Below are positions 11,039 through 19,683 of a DNA stretch of 35,638 bases, in pieces. Both the position numbers and the translations under genes were made by a program. Under the pieces are notes generated by a model, which saw only the letters and a program-made list of their open reading frames with translations, searched no databases and was not told the origin of the DNA. This DNA comes from a virus, in IMG/VR virus record IMGVR_UViG_3300048029_000435, positions 1 to 35,638 of that record, one strand, 5' to 3'. Within the stretch, counting starts at the first letter, position 1, and the number at the start of each line of letters is the position of its first letter.

Positions 11039-12997
11039 ATGGAAAATCTAGAAAAGCGGTCACTTAGCGCCGACTTCGAGGTACGTTCTGAGAAGGACGG
11101 CAACATCGTGGTCGAGGGTTACGCGGCACGTTTCGAGGACGAGACCGTTATTGGCGGAAGGTTTGCCGAGCGTATTGCTCGTGGTGCGTTTGACAAAGCC
11201 GACATGTCTAATACTGTCGCCTTGTTCAACCACGACTGGAATATGCCATTGGCCCGTGTTGGTCGCGGCTTGGAACTGGACGTCGATGACAAAGGTCTCA
11301 AGTACCGATTCGAGCTGGGTAACCAATCCTACGCTAAGGATTTGGCCGAAAACATTCGCATGGGCAATGTGTCCACCTCCAGCTTCGGTTTCACAATCTC
11401 CGACGACTCGTGGGAGCGTCGGGAGGACGGTGTGAACTTGAGAGTTATCAACGAGGTGGAAACCCTGTTCGATGTTTCTCCAACAACGCAGGGCGCTTAC
11501 CCAACAACAGAAGTAGGGCTTCGCTCTATGGAAGCGTTCCTCGATCAGGAGGTAGAAGAAGAGTTGCGTAAGCTCGAAGAAGAGGAGGAAGAGAAGGGCT
11601 ACATGGACGAGGAGGACGAGGAGAAGCCTGAAGAACGACCCGGTCATTACGAAGAAGAGGAGGAAGAGGAAGAGAAAAAGGAGGAAGAGGAAGAGAAGCC
11701 TGAAGAGCGTCCCGGCCACTACGAGGAGGAAGAGGAAGAAGAGGACGAAGATCGTATGGAAGAGGACGAGGACGAAGAAGAAAAAGAAGAAGAGGAGGAA
11801 GAGGAACAAGAAGAGCGGGTAGATCAACTAATTGACCCAGCTATTTTGCCTCACCCTTACTCACAATCATACAATACTGAGCCAACCGAGGCTCGACATA
11901 ATAAATCACAAAACAAAAATTCCACTATGGAAAAGCAAAACAAGAATAGTGCTCCGGCACTCGTTCAGGGCCTCGGCGACACAGAGGCTCGCGCTAGTCA
12001 AAAGTTCAGCTTTGGCAAGCTGGTAAAGGAAGCTGCTCAGGGTCGTTTGACTGGCCTCGAAGCAGAAATGAATCAGGAGGCTCGCAACGAGTTCCAGGAC
12101 GCGAAAGTAAACGTGGCCGGAGGCGTGTGTGTTCCTTCTTTCATCACGTCTCGTGCTGCGTTGGCAGTTGACGGAACTAACGCTAACGCTGCGGCGTTCG
12201 GTGGTTCTATCGGAGAGGTGGACAACGGTGTCGTTGAGGCGTTCAAGCCTACGGACATTGCCGCTCGAATGGGCGTCCGCAACTTGGGCAACTTGACTGG
12301 TGACGTTGTGTTCCAGGTACAGGGCACTCCTGCCGCTGCTGGTAAGCCTCAAGAAGGCGCTGCTCAAGCTGTCAACAACACAGGGTTCACTTCTGTGACT
12401 TTGTCTCCAACTCGTTACGCTGCTCACACGCAGGTGACTGACCAGATGTTGGCACAGTCTGCTGATGACATGGGCGCTTTCCTCGCGAAGGACATCCGTG
12501 ACGCAGTTGCTAAGAAGTTCAACGCTGATATCATCGCTGAGATTTTGGGTGATACTACTAACGGCGTTTTGTTGAACCAGACTTCTGCTGGTACTTTGGA
12601 TGGTTACGACGCTACCACGATGAACCCTCTCGATTTGGAAGCTGCATTGATGGGCCGCGACGTTCCATTGGAGAACGTGGTTGCTTTGTCAGGTGTTAAC
12701 GCTTACCGCATTTTGCGAGCGTTGAGCCAAGACGCTGGTTCTGGTATGTTGTTCGCTGGCCCAGCTCGCGAGCGTCAGAACGTATTGGGATACGAAACAT
12801 ACGTTTCATCTCAGATGGCTGGTGACGATTTCTTCATGTTCGACAAGGAGCAAGTCGTGACTGGAACGTGGGGCGGACTAAACCTCATCGTTGACCCATA
12901 CAGTGATGCGGACCACGGTGTTACGCGAATCATCGCTAACATTTACCGTTCTGTTCAAATCCTGAACAACGGAGGATTCGACGGATTTACTGTATAA
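11039..12997 (+). CDS. Prohead protease fused to major capsid protein, 652 aa
   Basis: One frame encodes three parts. Residues 1-165 are an HK97-type (S78/U35) prohead protease with LFNHDW (His65) and STSSFGF (Ser114/115). Residues 169-260 form an extremely acidic Glu-rich linker containing two copies of EEKPEERPGHY. Residues about 297-652 are an HK97-fold major capsid protein (GGVCVPSFITS, TQVTDQMLAQSADDMGAFLA, YRSVQILNNGGFDGFTV). An in-frame ATG at 11927 (residue 297, MEKQNKNS) follows an A-rich leader and could make capsid protein alone. The linker probably acts as delta/scaffold region and is cut away by the protease. A terminator follows. Confidence 0.9.
   Translation: MENLEKRSLSADFEVRSEKDGNIVVEGYAARFEDETVIGGRFAERIARGAFDKADMSNTVALFNHDWNMPLARVGRGLELDVDDKGLKYRFELGNQSYAKDLAENIRMGNVSTSSFGFTISDDSWERREDGVNLRVINEVETLFDVSPTTQGAYPTTEVGLRSMEAFLDQEVEEELRKLEEEEEEKGYMDEEDEEKPEERPGHYEEEEEEEEKKEEEEEKPEERPGHYEEEEEEEDEDRMEEDEDEEEKEEEEEEEQEERVDQLIDPAILPHPYSQSYNTEPTEARHNKSQNKNSTMEKQNKNSAPALVQGLGDTEARASQKFSFGKLVKEAAQGRLTGLEAEMNQEARNEFQDAKVNVAGGVCVPSFITSRAALAVDGTNANAAAFGGSIGEVDNGVVEAFKPTDIAARMGVRNLGNLTGDVVFQVQGTPAAAGKPQEGAAQAVNNTGFTSVTLSPTRYAAHTQVTDQMLAQSADDMGAFLAKDIRDAVAKKFNADIIAEILGDTTNGVLLNQTSAGTLDGYDATTMNPLDLEAALMGRDVPLENVVALSGVNAYRILRALSQDAGSGMLFAGPARERQNVLGYETYVSSQMAGDDFFMFDKEQVVTGTWGGLNLIVDPYSDADHGVTRIIANIYRSVQILNNGGFDGFTV
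11618..11743 (+). repeat. Coding repeat in the acidic linker, two copies
   Basis: The peptide EEKPEERPGHYEEEEEEE is encoded twice (from 11618 and from 11690), in a tract of almost pure GAA/GAG codons (about 11543-11818). Codon choices differ between copies, so the duplication is not very recent or has been kept at protein level. Confidence 0.75.
11927..11929 (+). promoter_or_regulatory. Candidate internal start of the free major capsid protein
   Basis: The in-frame ATG at codon 297 is preceded by AAATCACAAAACAAAAATTC, as A-rich as other leaders in this genome, and is followed by GAAAAG as in the first start of the same gene (ATGGAAAAT). Initiation here would yield a 356-aa capsid protein in excess over the fusion. 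Confidence 0.5.
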
Positions 12998-13019
12998 GGA
13001 ATCTTAAACTGAAATGGAA

Positions 13020-13050
13020 GGGGGCGGCTATTGCGGTCGCCCCCTTTTTT
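13020..13050 (+). terminator. Intrinsic terminator after the capsid gene
   Basis: GGGGGCGGC (13020-13028) pairs with GTCGCCCCC (13036-13044) in a 9-bp stem with one G-T pair and a 7-base loop, followed by six T. Only 11 bases separate it from the next ATG, so it must be partly read through, or it processes and stabilises the capsid message. Confidence 0.85.
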
Positions 13051-13061
13051 AAATCTAGGAA

Positions 13062-13700
13062 ATGAAAACGATCGTCACACAGAATTACTACGCAGAAGAC
13101 TTAGTGCCTTTGTCTATTATTCGCGGCCACTTGCGCTATGAGCAGGGGGAAGCTGACGGTCTTATCAACTCCTACCTGGAGGCGGCTATGGACTACATGC
13201 TCACGGTGACGAACCGTGTGTTCTGCTCTAGCGCTCCAGCGTCACACGAGGACTCAAACTACAACTTGGCATCTGTTTCTGCCAAGAACTCAACTGTAGT
13301 GGTTTATCTAGACCGTTTGGAGGTTAAGGAAATCCAGACCCTACGTAACATTACAGGCACATACACCGTAGAAGCCATCGACTACCTTGACACTAGCGGA
13401 GACTATGTCGCTTACGTGGACGATAAGGCACGAGTTAGAAATACAGGCTACCCGATTCAGGTTGACTTCACAGGAACAGAGCCTCCTGTCGACCTTAATG
13501 AAGATCAGGACTACGACCTGTATAAGATTACCCTCTCTGGAGGGGAAAATGTCAAGGACTTGCCTAAGCAATTTACTCAGGCAGCACTTATGTTGATAGG
13601 CCACTACGATTCACACCGTGAGGCAGAATTTTTCGGAGGTATCACCACAGAAGTCAAGGAGGGTGTTCAGCGCTTGCTTGGCTCAGTAAAGCGCTACTAA
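13062..13700 (+). CDS. Head-tail connector (gp6-like adaptor), 212 aa
   Basis: The adaptor ring below the portal. The N terminus (VPLSIIRGHLRYEQGEADGLINSYLEAAMDYM) has the helical pattern of gp6/gp15-type connectors (Phage_connect/gp6-like), and the C terminus has LPKQFTQAALMLIGHYDSHREAEF, also typical. At 212 residues it is about twice the length of the simple family, the excess being a beta-rich insert (about 75-165). Position right after the capsid and before head closure supports the assignment. The stop overlaps the next start as TAATG. Confidence 0.75.
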   Translation: MKTIVTQNYYAEDLVPLSIIRGHLRYEQGEADGLINSYLEAAMDYMLTVTNRVFCSSAPASHEDSNYNLASVSAKNSTVVVYLDRLEVKEIQTLRNITGTYTVEAIDYLDTSGDYVAYVDDKARVRNTGYPIQVDFTGTEPPVDLNEDQDYDLYKITLSGGENVKDLPKQFTQAALMLIGHYDSHREAEFFGGITTEVKEGVQRLLGSVKRY

Positions 13701-15265
13701 TGGCAGTATTGACTCCGGGAGCCATGAAGAACAAGATTTCCTTCTACAGGGAATCTTTGGTCGTAAATGACGCGGGAGAAAAGGTGAAGACCGTCTCCTT
13801 GCTCAAGCGAGATGTTGGTGCCGAGTTTAAGTACATCGGCACTCCGTCTGCTGGTGCCTCGGAGGAACGCATTCAAGAACAGCGAACAGGTAAAATTAAA
13901 GCCGAGATTCGCTGCCGCTATTTTAAGGGCGTCAAGTTCGAGGATGTAATCTTTTTTGAGGGCGGCAAGTTTCGCATCTACTCTATCCAGTACGAGGGTC
14001 GCCACGAGGTGCTAAAGATTCGTGCCGAGCTGCGTGACGACGACACTTTTTTGGGTTTGCCTGATCAGGAATATCCCTTCATCACACACGCAGGCTCTCA
14101 CGTCAGGAACTCGTCGGTTGACTACGTAGTAATTTCTAACAGCCCGTTTCCAGAGCGCGGAGACCTTTTACTCAACACGGGGGACGGTGAAAATAGTATC
14201 ATTTCGTCAAACGAAAGCAGCTTTAGCTTTCCTATTGGCAAAAAAAGAATTTACAACGCAGTAGAGCAACAGGTTGAAATTGTAGACGCAACTGCTGTAT
14301 CAGACGTCTTAATTATGAACGAAGACAAGTTCATTTACAGGACAGCCTTAGGTCCTGCGGCGGGTGTTCCGCCAGATGGGTACATCCGAAGCTACACCTC
14401 TCGATGGTACGACCTTGTTCCAAACAATACAACACCTGAAGCTAAAATTGTTTTGGACTCTGGAGAGCTAGTTGTGGAAAGTTCGCCCAACACCTTTGTG
14501 TTGATTCCAGCAGACGAAACAGAGCCGACCCACCTCAACTCTGACGGATTCAAGACATACAAACTGGACACGACGAGCTGGCCTAATAACGAGTCGGGGT
14601 ACTGGCACCTTCCTTACGGAATCAGCATGGGTAGGCTTTATTACAAGCTTACTCCAATCACTGCCGTTGACGAATACATAGACGGACTTAACCCTCGCGA
14701 TGCGGAAAACTCTGTAACCAAGACAGATGGTGGGCAAGTTTCGTATGAATACTCTGCCAGGATTAGAATTAAAAATCACAGCATAAGCTTTCCTTCCGAT
14801 GTGACCAGTCATTGCTTCAGGCAGCAGGGAGAAAGGTTGGGCGTTTACAGAATGTCAAACCTTAACGATCTTCTGGGCGCAGGAGACGCAGTTCAACCAA
14901 GCACTGGTAATGCTAAATTCGAAAGCACAGGTGGAAACAGTTTTGGAAGCGCTGGCTTGTTTGTGCTTACTGTAGAAAGTGCTGTTGTAATACTACCCAG
15001 CGGAGAGGAGGTGACTGATGCTTCTGACGGAAATACTATTCTCTCCAAGTTCACGGACAGTGTTCCAACTGATGGCCCCCCTGGGCTTAAGACACCTAAA
15101 ATTTTTGAAACAGAATCGCTTAGTTACATTCAAGACTTAGACGAGCCTGCTTGGGTTGGAGCTACGCTAAAGATAGTAATCGACCTAGGTCCATCGGATG
15201 TTCATAACCCTAACGGATTGGGTAGTAGGCTCAATAAGGAATTGTACTACAAAATAGCGAAGTGA
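13700..15265 (+). CDS. Head closure protein with a 400-residue C-terminal extension, 521 aa
   Basis: The first 115 residues match the head-tail joining (gp16/HK97 gp9-like) family: MKNKISFYRESLVVNDAGEK, then VGAEFKYIG, ERIQEQRTGKIKAEIRCRYF, FRIYSIQYEGRHEVLKIRAE. Such proteins normally end here. This one continues with about 400 residues of beta-rich, Ser/Asp/Gly-rich sequence with no recognised domain (SSVDYVVISNSPFPERGDLL; SYEYSARIRIKNHSISFP; ETESLSYIQDLDEPAWVGAT). A neck-mounted fibre, collar or decoration is a reasonable inference. The stop and next start overlap as TGATG. Confidence 0.75.
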   Translation: MAVLTPGAMKNKISFYRESLVVNDAGEKVKTVSLLKRDVGAEFKYIGTPSAGASEERIQEQRTGKIKAEIRCRYFKGVKFEDVIFFEGGKFRIYSIQYEGRHEVLKIRAELRDDDTFLGLPDQEYPFITHAGSHVRNSSVDYVVISNSPFPERGDLLLNTGDGENSIISSNESSFSFPIGKKRIYNAVEQQVEIVDATAVSDVLIMNEDKFIYRTALGPAAGVPPDGYIRSYTSRWYDLVPNNTTPEAKIVLDSGELVVESSPNTFVLIPADETEPTHLNSDGFKTYKLDTTSWPNNESGYWHLPYGISMGRLYYKLTPITAVDEYIDGLNPRDAENSVTKTDGGQVSYEYSARIRIKNHSISFPSDVTSHCFRQQGERLGVYRMSNLNDLLGAGDAVQPSTGNAKFESTGGNSFGSAGLFVLTVESAVVILPSGEEVTDASDGNTILSKFTDSVPTDGPPGLKTPKIFETESLSYIQDLDEPAWVGATLKIVIDLGPSDVHNPNGLGSRLNKELYYKIAK

Positions 15266-15729
15266 TGGCAATACCGAGGAGTCAAGTAAGGTTAGTCGTT
15301 GACCAGAGCGACGTTAAGGAGTTGGAGAAGAAGCTTCGCAATATGGCCCGCAAAATGGGCACGAAGGAAGCGGAACGTCTGATTGATGGCGCCCTGACCA
15401 AGTCGGTCAAGCCTTGGCAGCAAGCGTTCAACAACGGTCAGATGTATAGGTTTGTCAATCGTCGAACAGGCGGATTCGACAAGCCGATGGGTAACCGTAA
15501 AATCAAGGGGCTTCGTAAGAAGGTCTATGGCAGAAAGGTTTTGCCCAAAACAAAAGGAAAAACTGGTGGCTGGCGTGCGCACTTCTTTGCTCGCCCAGCT
15601 CGTCAAATAAGCAAAAAGAAAAGAGTTCCGTTCTACAGGCTGTTCGCCCAAAAAACACCAAGGGTGATTAAGGTGGCGAGTGACGAGTTGGCGGAAGTAA
15701 TGAATTTTTTAATACGAAAAGGTTTCTAA
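15265..15729 (+). CDS. Neck/tail completion protein, HK97 gp10-like, 154 aa
   Basis: The pattern QVRLVVDQSDVKELEKKLRNMARKMGTKEAERLIDGAL at the N terminus followed by a basic centre (RKIKGLRKKVYGRKVLPKTKGK) and a C-terminal helix (SDELAEVMNFLIRKGF) fits the gp10-like tail-completion family. The start is the ATG at 15265 in TGATG; a GTG three bases earlier is less likely. It follows head closure and precedes the major tail protein, the usual place for this function. Confidence 0.7.
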   Translation: MAIPRSQVRLVVDQSDVKELEKKLRNMARKMGTKEAERLIDGALTKSVKPWQQAFNNGQMYRFVNRRTGGFDKPMGNRKIKGLRKKVYGRKVLPKTKGKTGGWRAHFFARPARQISKKKRVPFYRLFAQKTPRVIKVASDELAEVMNFLIRKGF

Positions 15730-15742
15730 ACAATAATCAATC

Positions 15743-16366
15743 ATGGCTACATTAGCATCAAATCAATTAGGCATCTATGCCATTGACGGAGGCTCCACGT
15801 CTCCGTTGACAGTTCACACGGGCGGCGTCACCGACGCAAACCCTTCAGGGGTATCTAACGGGGACAAGGTTCTCGTAATCGACTCAAACGGCGACTTTGT
15901 CGGGTTCGCTACAGCGGGCAGTTCTAACCTCGCGGCTTTGGACGTAGCAGCAGGAGACCTGTTGGCTGCTGCAACCACGACTACGCTCGACGCTTCGAAC
16001 ACAATCAACGAGGTAGCAGCTCGTGACGGAGTGGGTTCTTCTACAAACTTCATCGCTTCTGGCGCATTCGCTTTCACGTTCTCTATCGACGGTCTTATCG
16101 ACCTCACTGCAAATACTGGCGGCGACACAGGAAGTCCTATCACTTTGTTGGACTTGGCGAAGGACTCAATGTACGTGTTGGTACGATTCACAACCAAAAT
16201 CGGAAGCGACTCGGGCGGAGGTCTCGGAGATGACGCGGGCGTCGTTTCATACGTAGGTCAGGCTTTGATCGAGTCGTGCTCACTCACTGGTGGTGTAGAC
16301 GACATCGCGACATACAGCGCAACCTTCCGAGGATACGGAAAATTGCACAAGGAAATTGCTTCCTAA
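15743..16366 (+). CDS. Major tail (tube) protein, 207 aa
   Basis: Tube-forming protein of a long non-contractile tail. The sequence is rich in Gly, Ala, Ser, Thr and Asp, with the beta pattern expected (MATLASNQLGIYAIDGGSTS; INEVAARDGVGSSTNFIASG; then EIAS at the end). VVSYVGQALIESCSLTGGVDDIATYSATF near the C terminus is typical of the family. The gene stands between neck genes and chaperone genes and is followed by a strong terminator, consistent with high expression. Confidence 0.85.
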   Translation: MATLASNQLGIYAIDGGSTSPLTVHTGGVTDANPSGVSNGDKVLVIDSNGDFVGFATAGSSNLAALDVAAGDLLAAATTTTLDASNTINEVAARDGVGSSTNFIASGAFAFTFSIDGLIDLTANTGGDTGSPITLLDLAKDSMYVLVRFTTKIGSDSGGGLGDDAGVVSYVGQALIESCSLTGGVDDIATYSATFRGYGKLHKEIAS

Positions 16367-16382
16367 TAGCTAACTTTGTCAC

Positions 16383-16414
16383 GGGGCGGCGCGAAGGTCG
16401 TGTCGCCCTTTTTT
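16383..16414 (+). terminator. Intrinsic terminator after the major tail gene
   Basis: GGGCGGCGCGA (16384-16394) pairs with TCGTGTCGCCC (16398-16408) in an 11-bp stem with two G-T pairs (innermost A-T perhaps open), followed by six T (16409-16414). Only 16 bases precede the next ATG. It parallels the terminator after the capsid gene. Confidence 0.85.
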
Positions 16415-16430
16415 ACCCTTAATCAACCAC

Positions 16431-16769
16431 ATGGATTTATCCAACAACTTTCGAGGGGAGTTCAAGGTCAAGTTCAAGAAGAAAGACCAGAACGCCCTTT
16501 TTACAATGAATGCCTTACGCTTGCTCCTGAAGAACGAGGGGCTGGAGCTTAAGGACTTCGACAAGTGGGTCAATAAAGACCCGCTCACAGCGGTTCCCTT
16601 AATCGCTTACTACAGCGTAGTCAACTCATGTGTATACTCTGGCAAGAGTTTCACGTCTGATAAGGAATTCTTCATCGCCGAGATTCTGGACTCCGGGCAA
16701 CTGGAGTTGATTTCAGAGGCCGTTAGTGACGCAATGAATGCTGACACTGACGAGGCGGGAAAGAAGTAA
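16431..16769 (+). CDS. Tail assembly chaperone, short form (gpG-like), 112 aa
   Basis: It lies between the major tail and tape measure genes, where lambda-type phages encode the chaperone pair G and GT. The product starts MDLSNNFRGEFKVKFKKKDQ and is helical after residue 20 (NALRLLLKNEGLELKDFDKW). Near its end is GGGAAAG (16757-16763) in the frame G GGA AAG, the slippery heptamer used by lambda, two codons before the stop. A -1 shift gives the long form. It would coat the tape measure before tube assembly. Confidence 0.8.
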   Translation: MDLSNNFRGEFKVKFKKKDQNALFTMNALRLLLKNEGLELKDFDKWVNKDPLTAVPLIAYYSVVNSCVYSGKSFTSDKEFFIAEILDSGQLELISEAVSDAMNADTDEAGKK

Positions 16770-17083
16770 CGGACGAGGATAGGGAGAGCCTTCCTTCGAT
16801 ACGAGAATTCTATCACGAGTGTATCCGAAGGGGGGTTCCTCCCGAATCCTTCTGGACCATGACCTTGGCCGAGGTCTCGTCCGTATGTGGGGGCCTTTTA
16901 GTTTCTGACGAGCTGTCGTGGAATCACACCTCGGCGTCTATGTCGCTGCTGGCTAACATCAATGCTTCGAAGGGGAAGAAATTCACGCCAGAAGACTTTC
17001 ACCCTTACATGCAGGCTAATAAGCCTAAACCGAGCAAAGAACTGGCAAACGAATTGTACGAAAACTTTAGCAGAAAATTCTAA
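16431..17083 (+). CDS. Tail assembly chaperone, frameshifted long form (gpGT-like), 217 aa
   Basis: After 111 residues in the first frame, a -1 slip at 16757-16763 continues from 16763 as EVTDEDRESLPSIREFYHEC and then ESFWTMTLAEVSSVCGGLLV. The second part stays open to the stop at 17081-17083 and contains FWTMTLAEV, typical of the T-like half. An ATG at 16859 within it would start in the middle of this motif, so separate initiation is unlikely. The stop overlaps the tape measure start as TAATG. The shift itself is inferred from the heptamer and frame continuity. Confidence 0.75.
16757..16763 (+). promoter_or_regulatory. Programmed -1 frameshift site GGGAAAG
   Basis: The heptamer is placed as G GGA AAG relative to the upstream frame (codons GCG GGA AAG AAG TAA), identical to the lambda G/GT site. 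No strong stimulatory hairpin is evident downstream, as in lambda. Confidence 0.75.
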
Positions 17084-19683
17084 TGGCTACAGATCAGTTT
17101 ACGGTAAAGGGTTCAATAATAATGAACACGGAGGGCTTCGAGCGCGGGATGAACCGTGCCTCAAGAAAGCTCAAGTCATTTGGTAACGCGGCTTCTAGGT
17201 CAGGTAGAGAGATAAGCGCTACGCTGTCAATACCAATGGCAATCCTCGCCGGGGCAGCCGTAAAAGTAGCTACGGAATTCGACTTAGCGCAAAGAAAAAT
17301 TCAAGCCCTGAACCCCAGGGACAACATTGACAAACTCACGAAGTCTGCTCGTCAGCTTGGTGCCTCTACAATCTTTACAGCGGCTGAGGTTAGCGGATTG
17401 CAACTCTCTCTCGCAAAACTGGGAAAGAGCGAGTCTGAGATACAGAATCTTCAGGGAACAATTCTGAAGTTTGCTCAAGCCATGGACCAAGACATCGCCA
17501 CATCTGGTGAGTTTTTGGTGAAAACCATGAACAGGTACGCAGAAAGCTTAGAGCTTGTTGGCAGTCAACAAGAGCAGGCTGCGTTTGTTGGAAACCTTTT
17601 TGCTTCCGTAGCTGCTAACACCGCTTTGAATGCTGAAAACCTGGCTGCATCATTAAATTACGTAGGTTCGGAGGCTGCTGTTTATGGGATAACACTTGAG
17701 GAAACAGCTGCGATTCTCGGTCTTTTGGCTGATCGTGGCTTTGATGCAAGTCGTGGTGGTACCGCGCTTCGTCGTATTTTGGCGCAGCTTGGAAAGGATG
17801 GATACAGTGCTTCTGAAGCAATTGAAGCCCTGCTTGAGCCAAGCCGAGGTTTCTCAGCAGAGCTGGAGCAGTTTGGTCTCAGGGGTGCTGGTCCCGCAGC
17901 GGCTTTGGGCGGCCTTAGAGAAGAGTTTGAAGAGCTAAAGAACACAATTGTTAATTCCAATGGCTTTCTAAATGAGTTTGCTCTCATATTAGACAATTCT
18001 CTTTCTGCTTCCTTTAAACGTGTAAAGTCGGCAGCTCAAGAGGTCAGTATCTCATTTACAGAAGAGTTTCAAGGAGCGATAAAGACCATAACGTCCAATA
18101 TTACAAGGTTATTAAGAAGGTTTGCGGCACTACCAAAGCCAATAAAATCTATAATAGTTGGCGTTACGGCTTTTGTTGCGATTTCAGGGCCGCTTCTGGC
18201 TGCAATAGGCGCTCTTTCCTTGGCCTTGGGAAGTTTATTCCTTGCCTTTGGTCCGGTAGGCGTAGCGGCAATGGCAGTTTCTGCAATCCTCGGAACAGCA
18301 GTTCTGGGAATAGCGACGTTGACAGAGAATACCGACACCGCCACAATGAGCATGGACGACTTGCGCCGAAAGGTGTACGAGTCAAATGACGCTTTTAAGG
18401 ACATAGCCCGGTCGGAACTTGTCTCAAGGGAACGCCTTGAAGATATTGCGCGATTGCAGTTTGAAATAGAGTCTTTAAACAGGGAGCTTGAAAACCTTCG
18501 TAACGCAAATGTTGGGTCAAGTTATGATCGACAAATCGAGAGGGTAACGGAAAACCTGAAAAAACTCAAGGACGAGCAAAAGCAGCTAAATGACGAGTTT
18601 AAAAACTACCTGGACTTACAGGACGACATAAAGAAGGCTCAGGATGAGGCTATCGCAAGTGGCACCTTTGTCGGACCTGTGGTTCCAGATTTTGCCAATG
18701 ACGGAAAGGGTGGTGTAAAAGAAAGCTTGGGAGTTCTGCTGAAAAACCTTGAACAGCAGAGAGAGGAGATACTTAACAGAAAAAATGAGATAATTGCAGG
18801 CGCAAAGGGCGGTCTGCTGTTTGACCCTGAGCAACTAAGGAAAGAGGAGGCTGCCCTCAAGGAAGTGGAAGGCATACTGAAGCTTTTAGGAATTACCTTT
18901 GATAAAGTAGGGCAAAAGAAAGAGCTTCCTTTTACCGAGAACCTGGTCGAAGAATTTGCTCGTTTAAACCCTGAGATTTCAGGGGTGAAAGACGAACAAG
19001 AAAGGCTCAATCAGTCGGTAGCAAAGCTCGAAAGGGTAAAGAAGTTTTTAAACATAGAGGCCGCAGAAGAGTTTGCTACTCAGGGCAAGATAAATGCCGA
19101 GACTGAAAAGGCGTTGGTTATGAACGGCGCTCTGTTAAAACTTTTCCAACAGCAACTTGAAGCCGTTGGAGGAGTTTTTGACAAGACCGAGACGCTAGGC
19201 TTTCTCTTCAATAAACTGGAAGAAACTCCGCCTTTAATCACGGAGGAACAGAGGAAGGCTGCCGAACTATTTGCTCTACAAATACAGCAGATAAGCGATT
19301 TGGCTCTCTCCATTGGCGATGCTTTTTCAGGCGCTCTTGTTAGCGCGTTTGTGTCAGCAGCTGAGGGAGCTAAGAGTTTTGGAGATGCGTTAAAGGAGAA
19401 TCTGTTAAAATCTTTGGAAAGAGTTATGCAAAGAGTTATAGCGCTCATTGCTGCATTTGTCATATTAAACGCCCTTACTCTAGGGAGCGGCAGCGTGGCT
19501 GTTGCGGCAGGAAAAGCTTTAGGAGGTCAAGGAATGGGTCAGTTTGTTATGAGCGGTATGAACTTGGGAAGCTTCAACCGAAGTGCAGGGCCAAACATGC
19601 GCACCGAAGGATACATAAGCGGATCAGACCTGGTGTTTGGAACACGACGTGGAGCAACAGCATTAGACCGAATCTATGGCTAG
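17083..19683 (+). CDS. Tape measure protein, 866 aa
   Basis: Sets tail length and leads DNA ejection. The N-terminal 330 residues match the phage tail tape measure core (RKLKSFGNAASRSGREISAT; ALNPRDNIDKLTKSARQLGA; NYVGSEAAVYGITLEETAAI). Several hydrophobic segments follow (about 355-415, with PIKSIIVGVTAFVAISGPLL), then a long coiled coil (about 445-590) and a last hydrophobic part (about 785-805). At roughly 1.5 angstrom per residue, 866 residues predict a tail of about 130 nm. The start and the previous stop overlap as TAATG. Confidence 0.92.
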   Translation: MATDQFTVKGSIIMNTEGFERGMNRASRKLKSFGNAASRSGREISATLSIPMAILAGAAVKVATEFDLAQRKIQALNPRDNIDKLTKSARQLGASTIFTAAEVSGLQLSLAKLGKSESEIQNLQGTILKFAQAMDQDIATSGEFLVKTMNRYAESLELVGSQQEQAAFVGNLFASVAANTALNAENLAASLNYVGSEAAVYGITLEETAAILGLLADRGFDASRGGTALRRILAQLGKDGYSASEAIEALLEPSRGFSAELEQFGLRGAGPAAALGGLREEFEELKNTIVNSNGFLNEFALILDNSLSASFKRVKSAAQEVSISFTEEFQGAIKTITSNITRLLRRFAALPKPIKSIIVGVTAFVAISGPLLAAIGALSLALGSLFLAFGPVGVAAMAVSAILGTAVLGIATLTENTDTATMSMDDLRRKVYESNDAFKDIARSELVSRERLEDIARLQFEIESLNRELENLRNANVGSSYDRQIERVTENLKKLKDEQKQLNDEFKNYLDLQDDIKKAQDEAIASGTFVGPVVPDFANDGKGGVKESLGVLLKNLEQQREEILNRKNEIIAGAKGGLLFDPEQLRKEEAALKEVEGILKLLGITFDKVGQKKELPFTENLVEEFARLNPEISGVKDEQERLNQSVAKLERVKKFLNIEAAEEFATQGKINAETEKALVMNGALLKLFQQQLEAVGGVFDKTETLGFLFNKLEETPPLITEEQRKAAELFALQIQQISDLALSIGDAFSGALVSAFVSAAEGAKSFGDALKENLLKSLERVMQRVIALIAAFVILNALTLGSGSVAVAAGKALGGQGMGQFVMSGMNLGSFNRSAGPNMRTEGYISGSDLVFGTRRGATALDRIYG

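Noticed and set aside
11060-11827. 255-aa minus-strand frame rich in Phe and Leu
   Set aside because: It is the complement of the GAA/GAG tract and protease part of the capsid fusion, a composition artefact and not a membrane protein gene.
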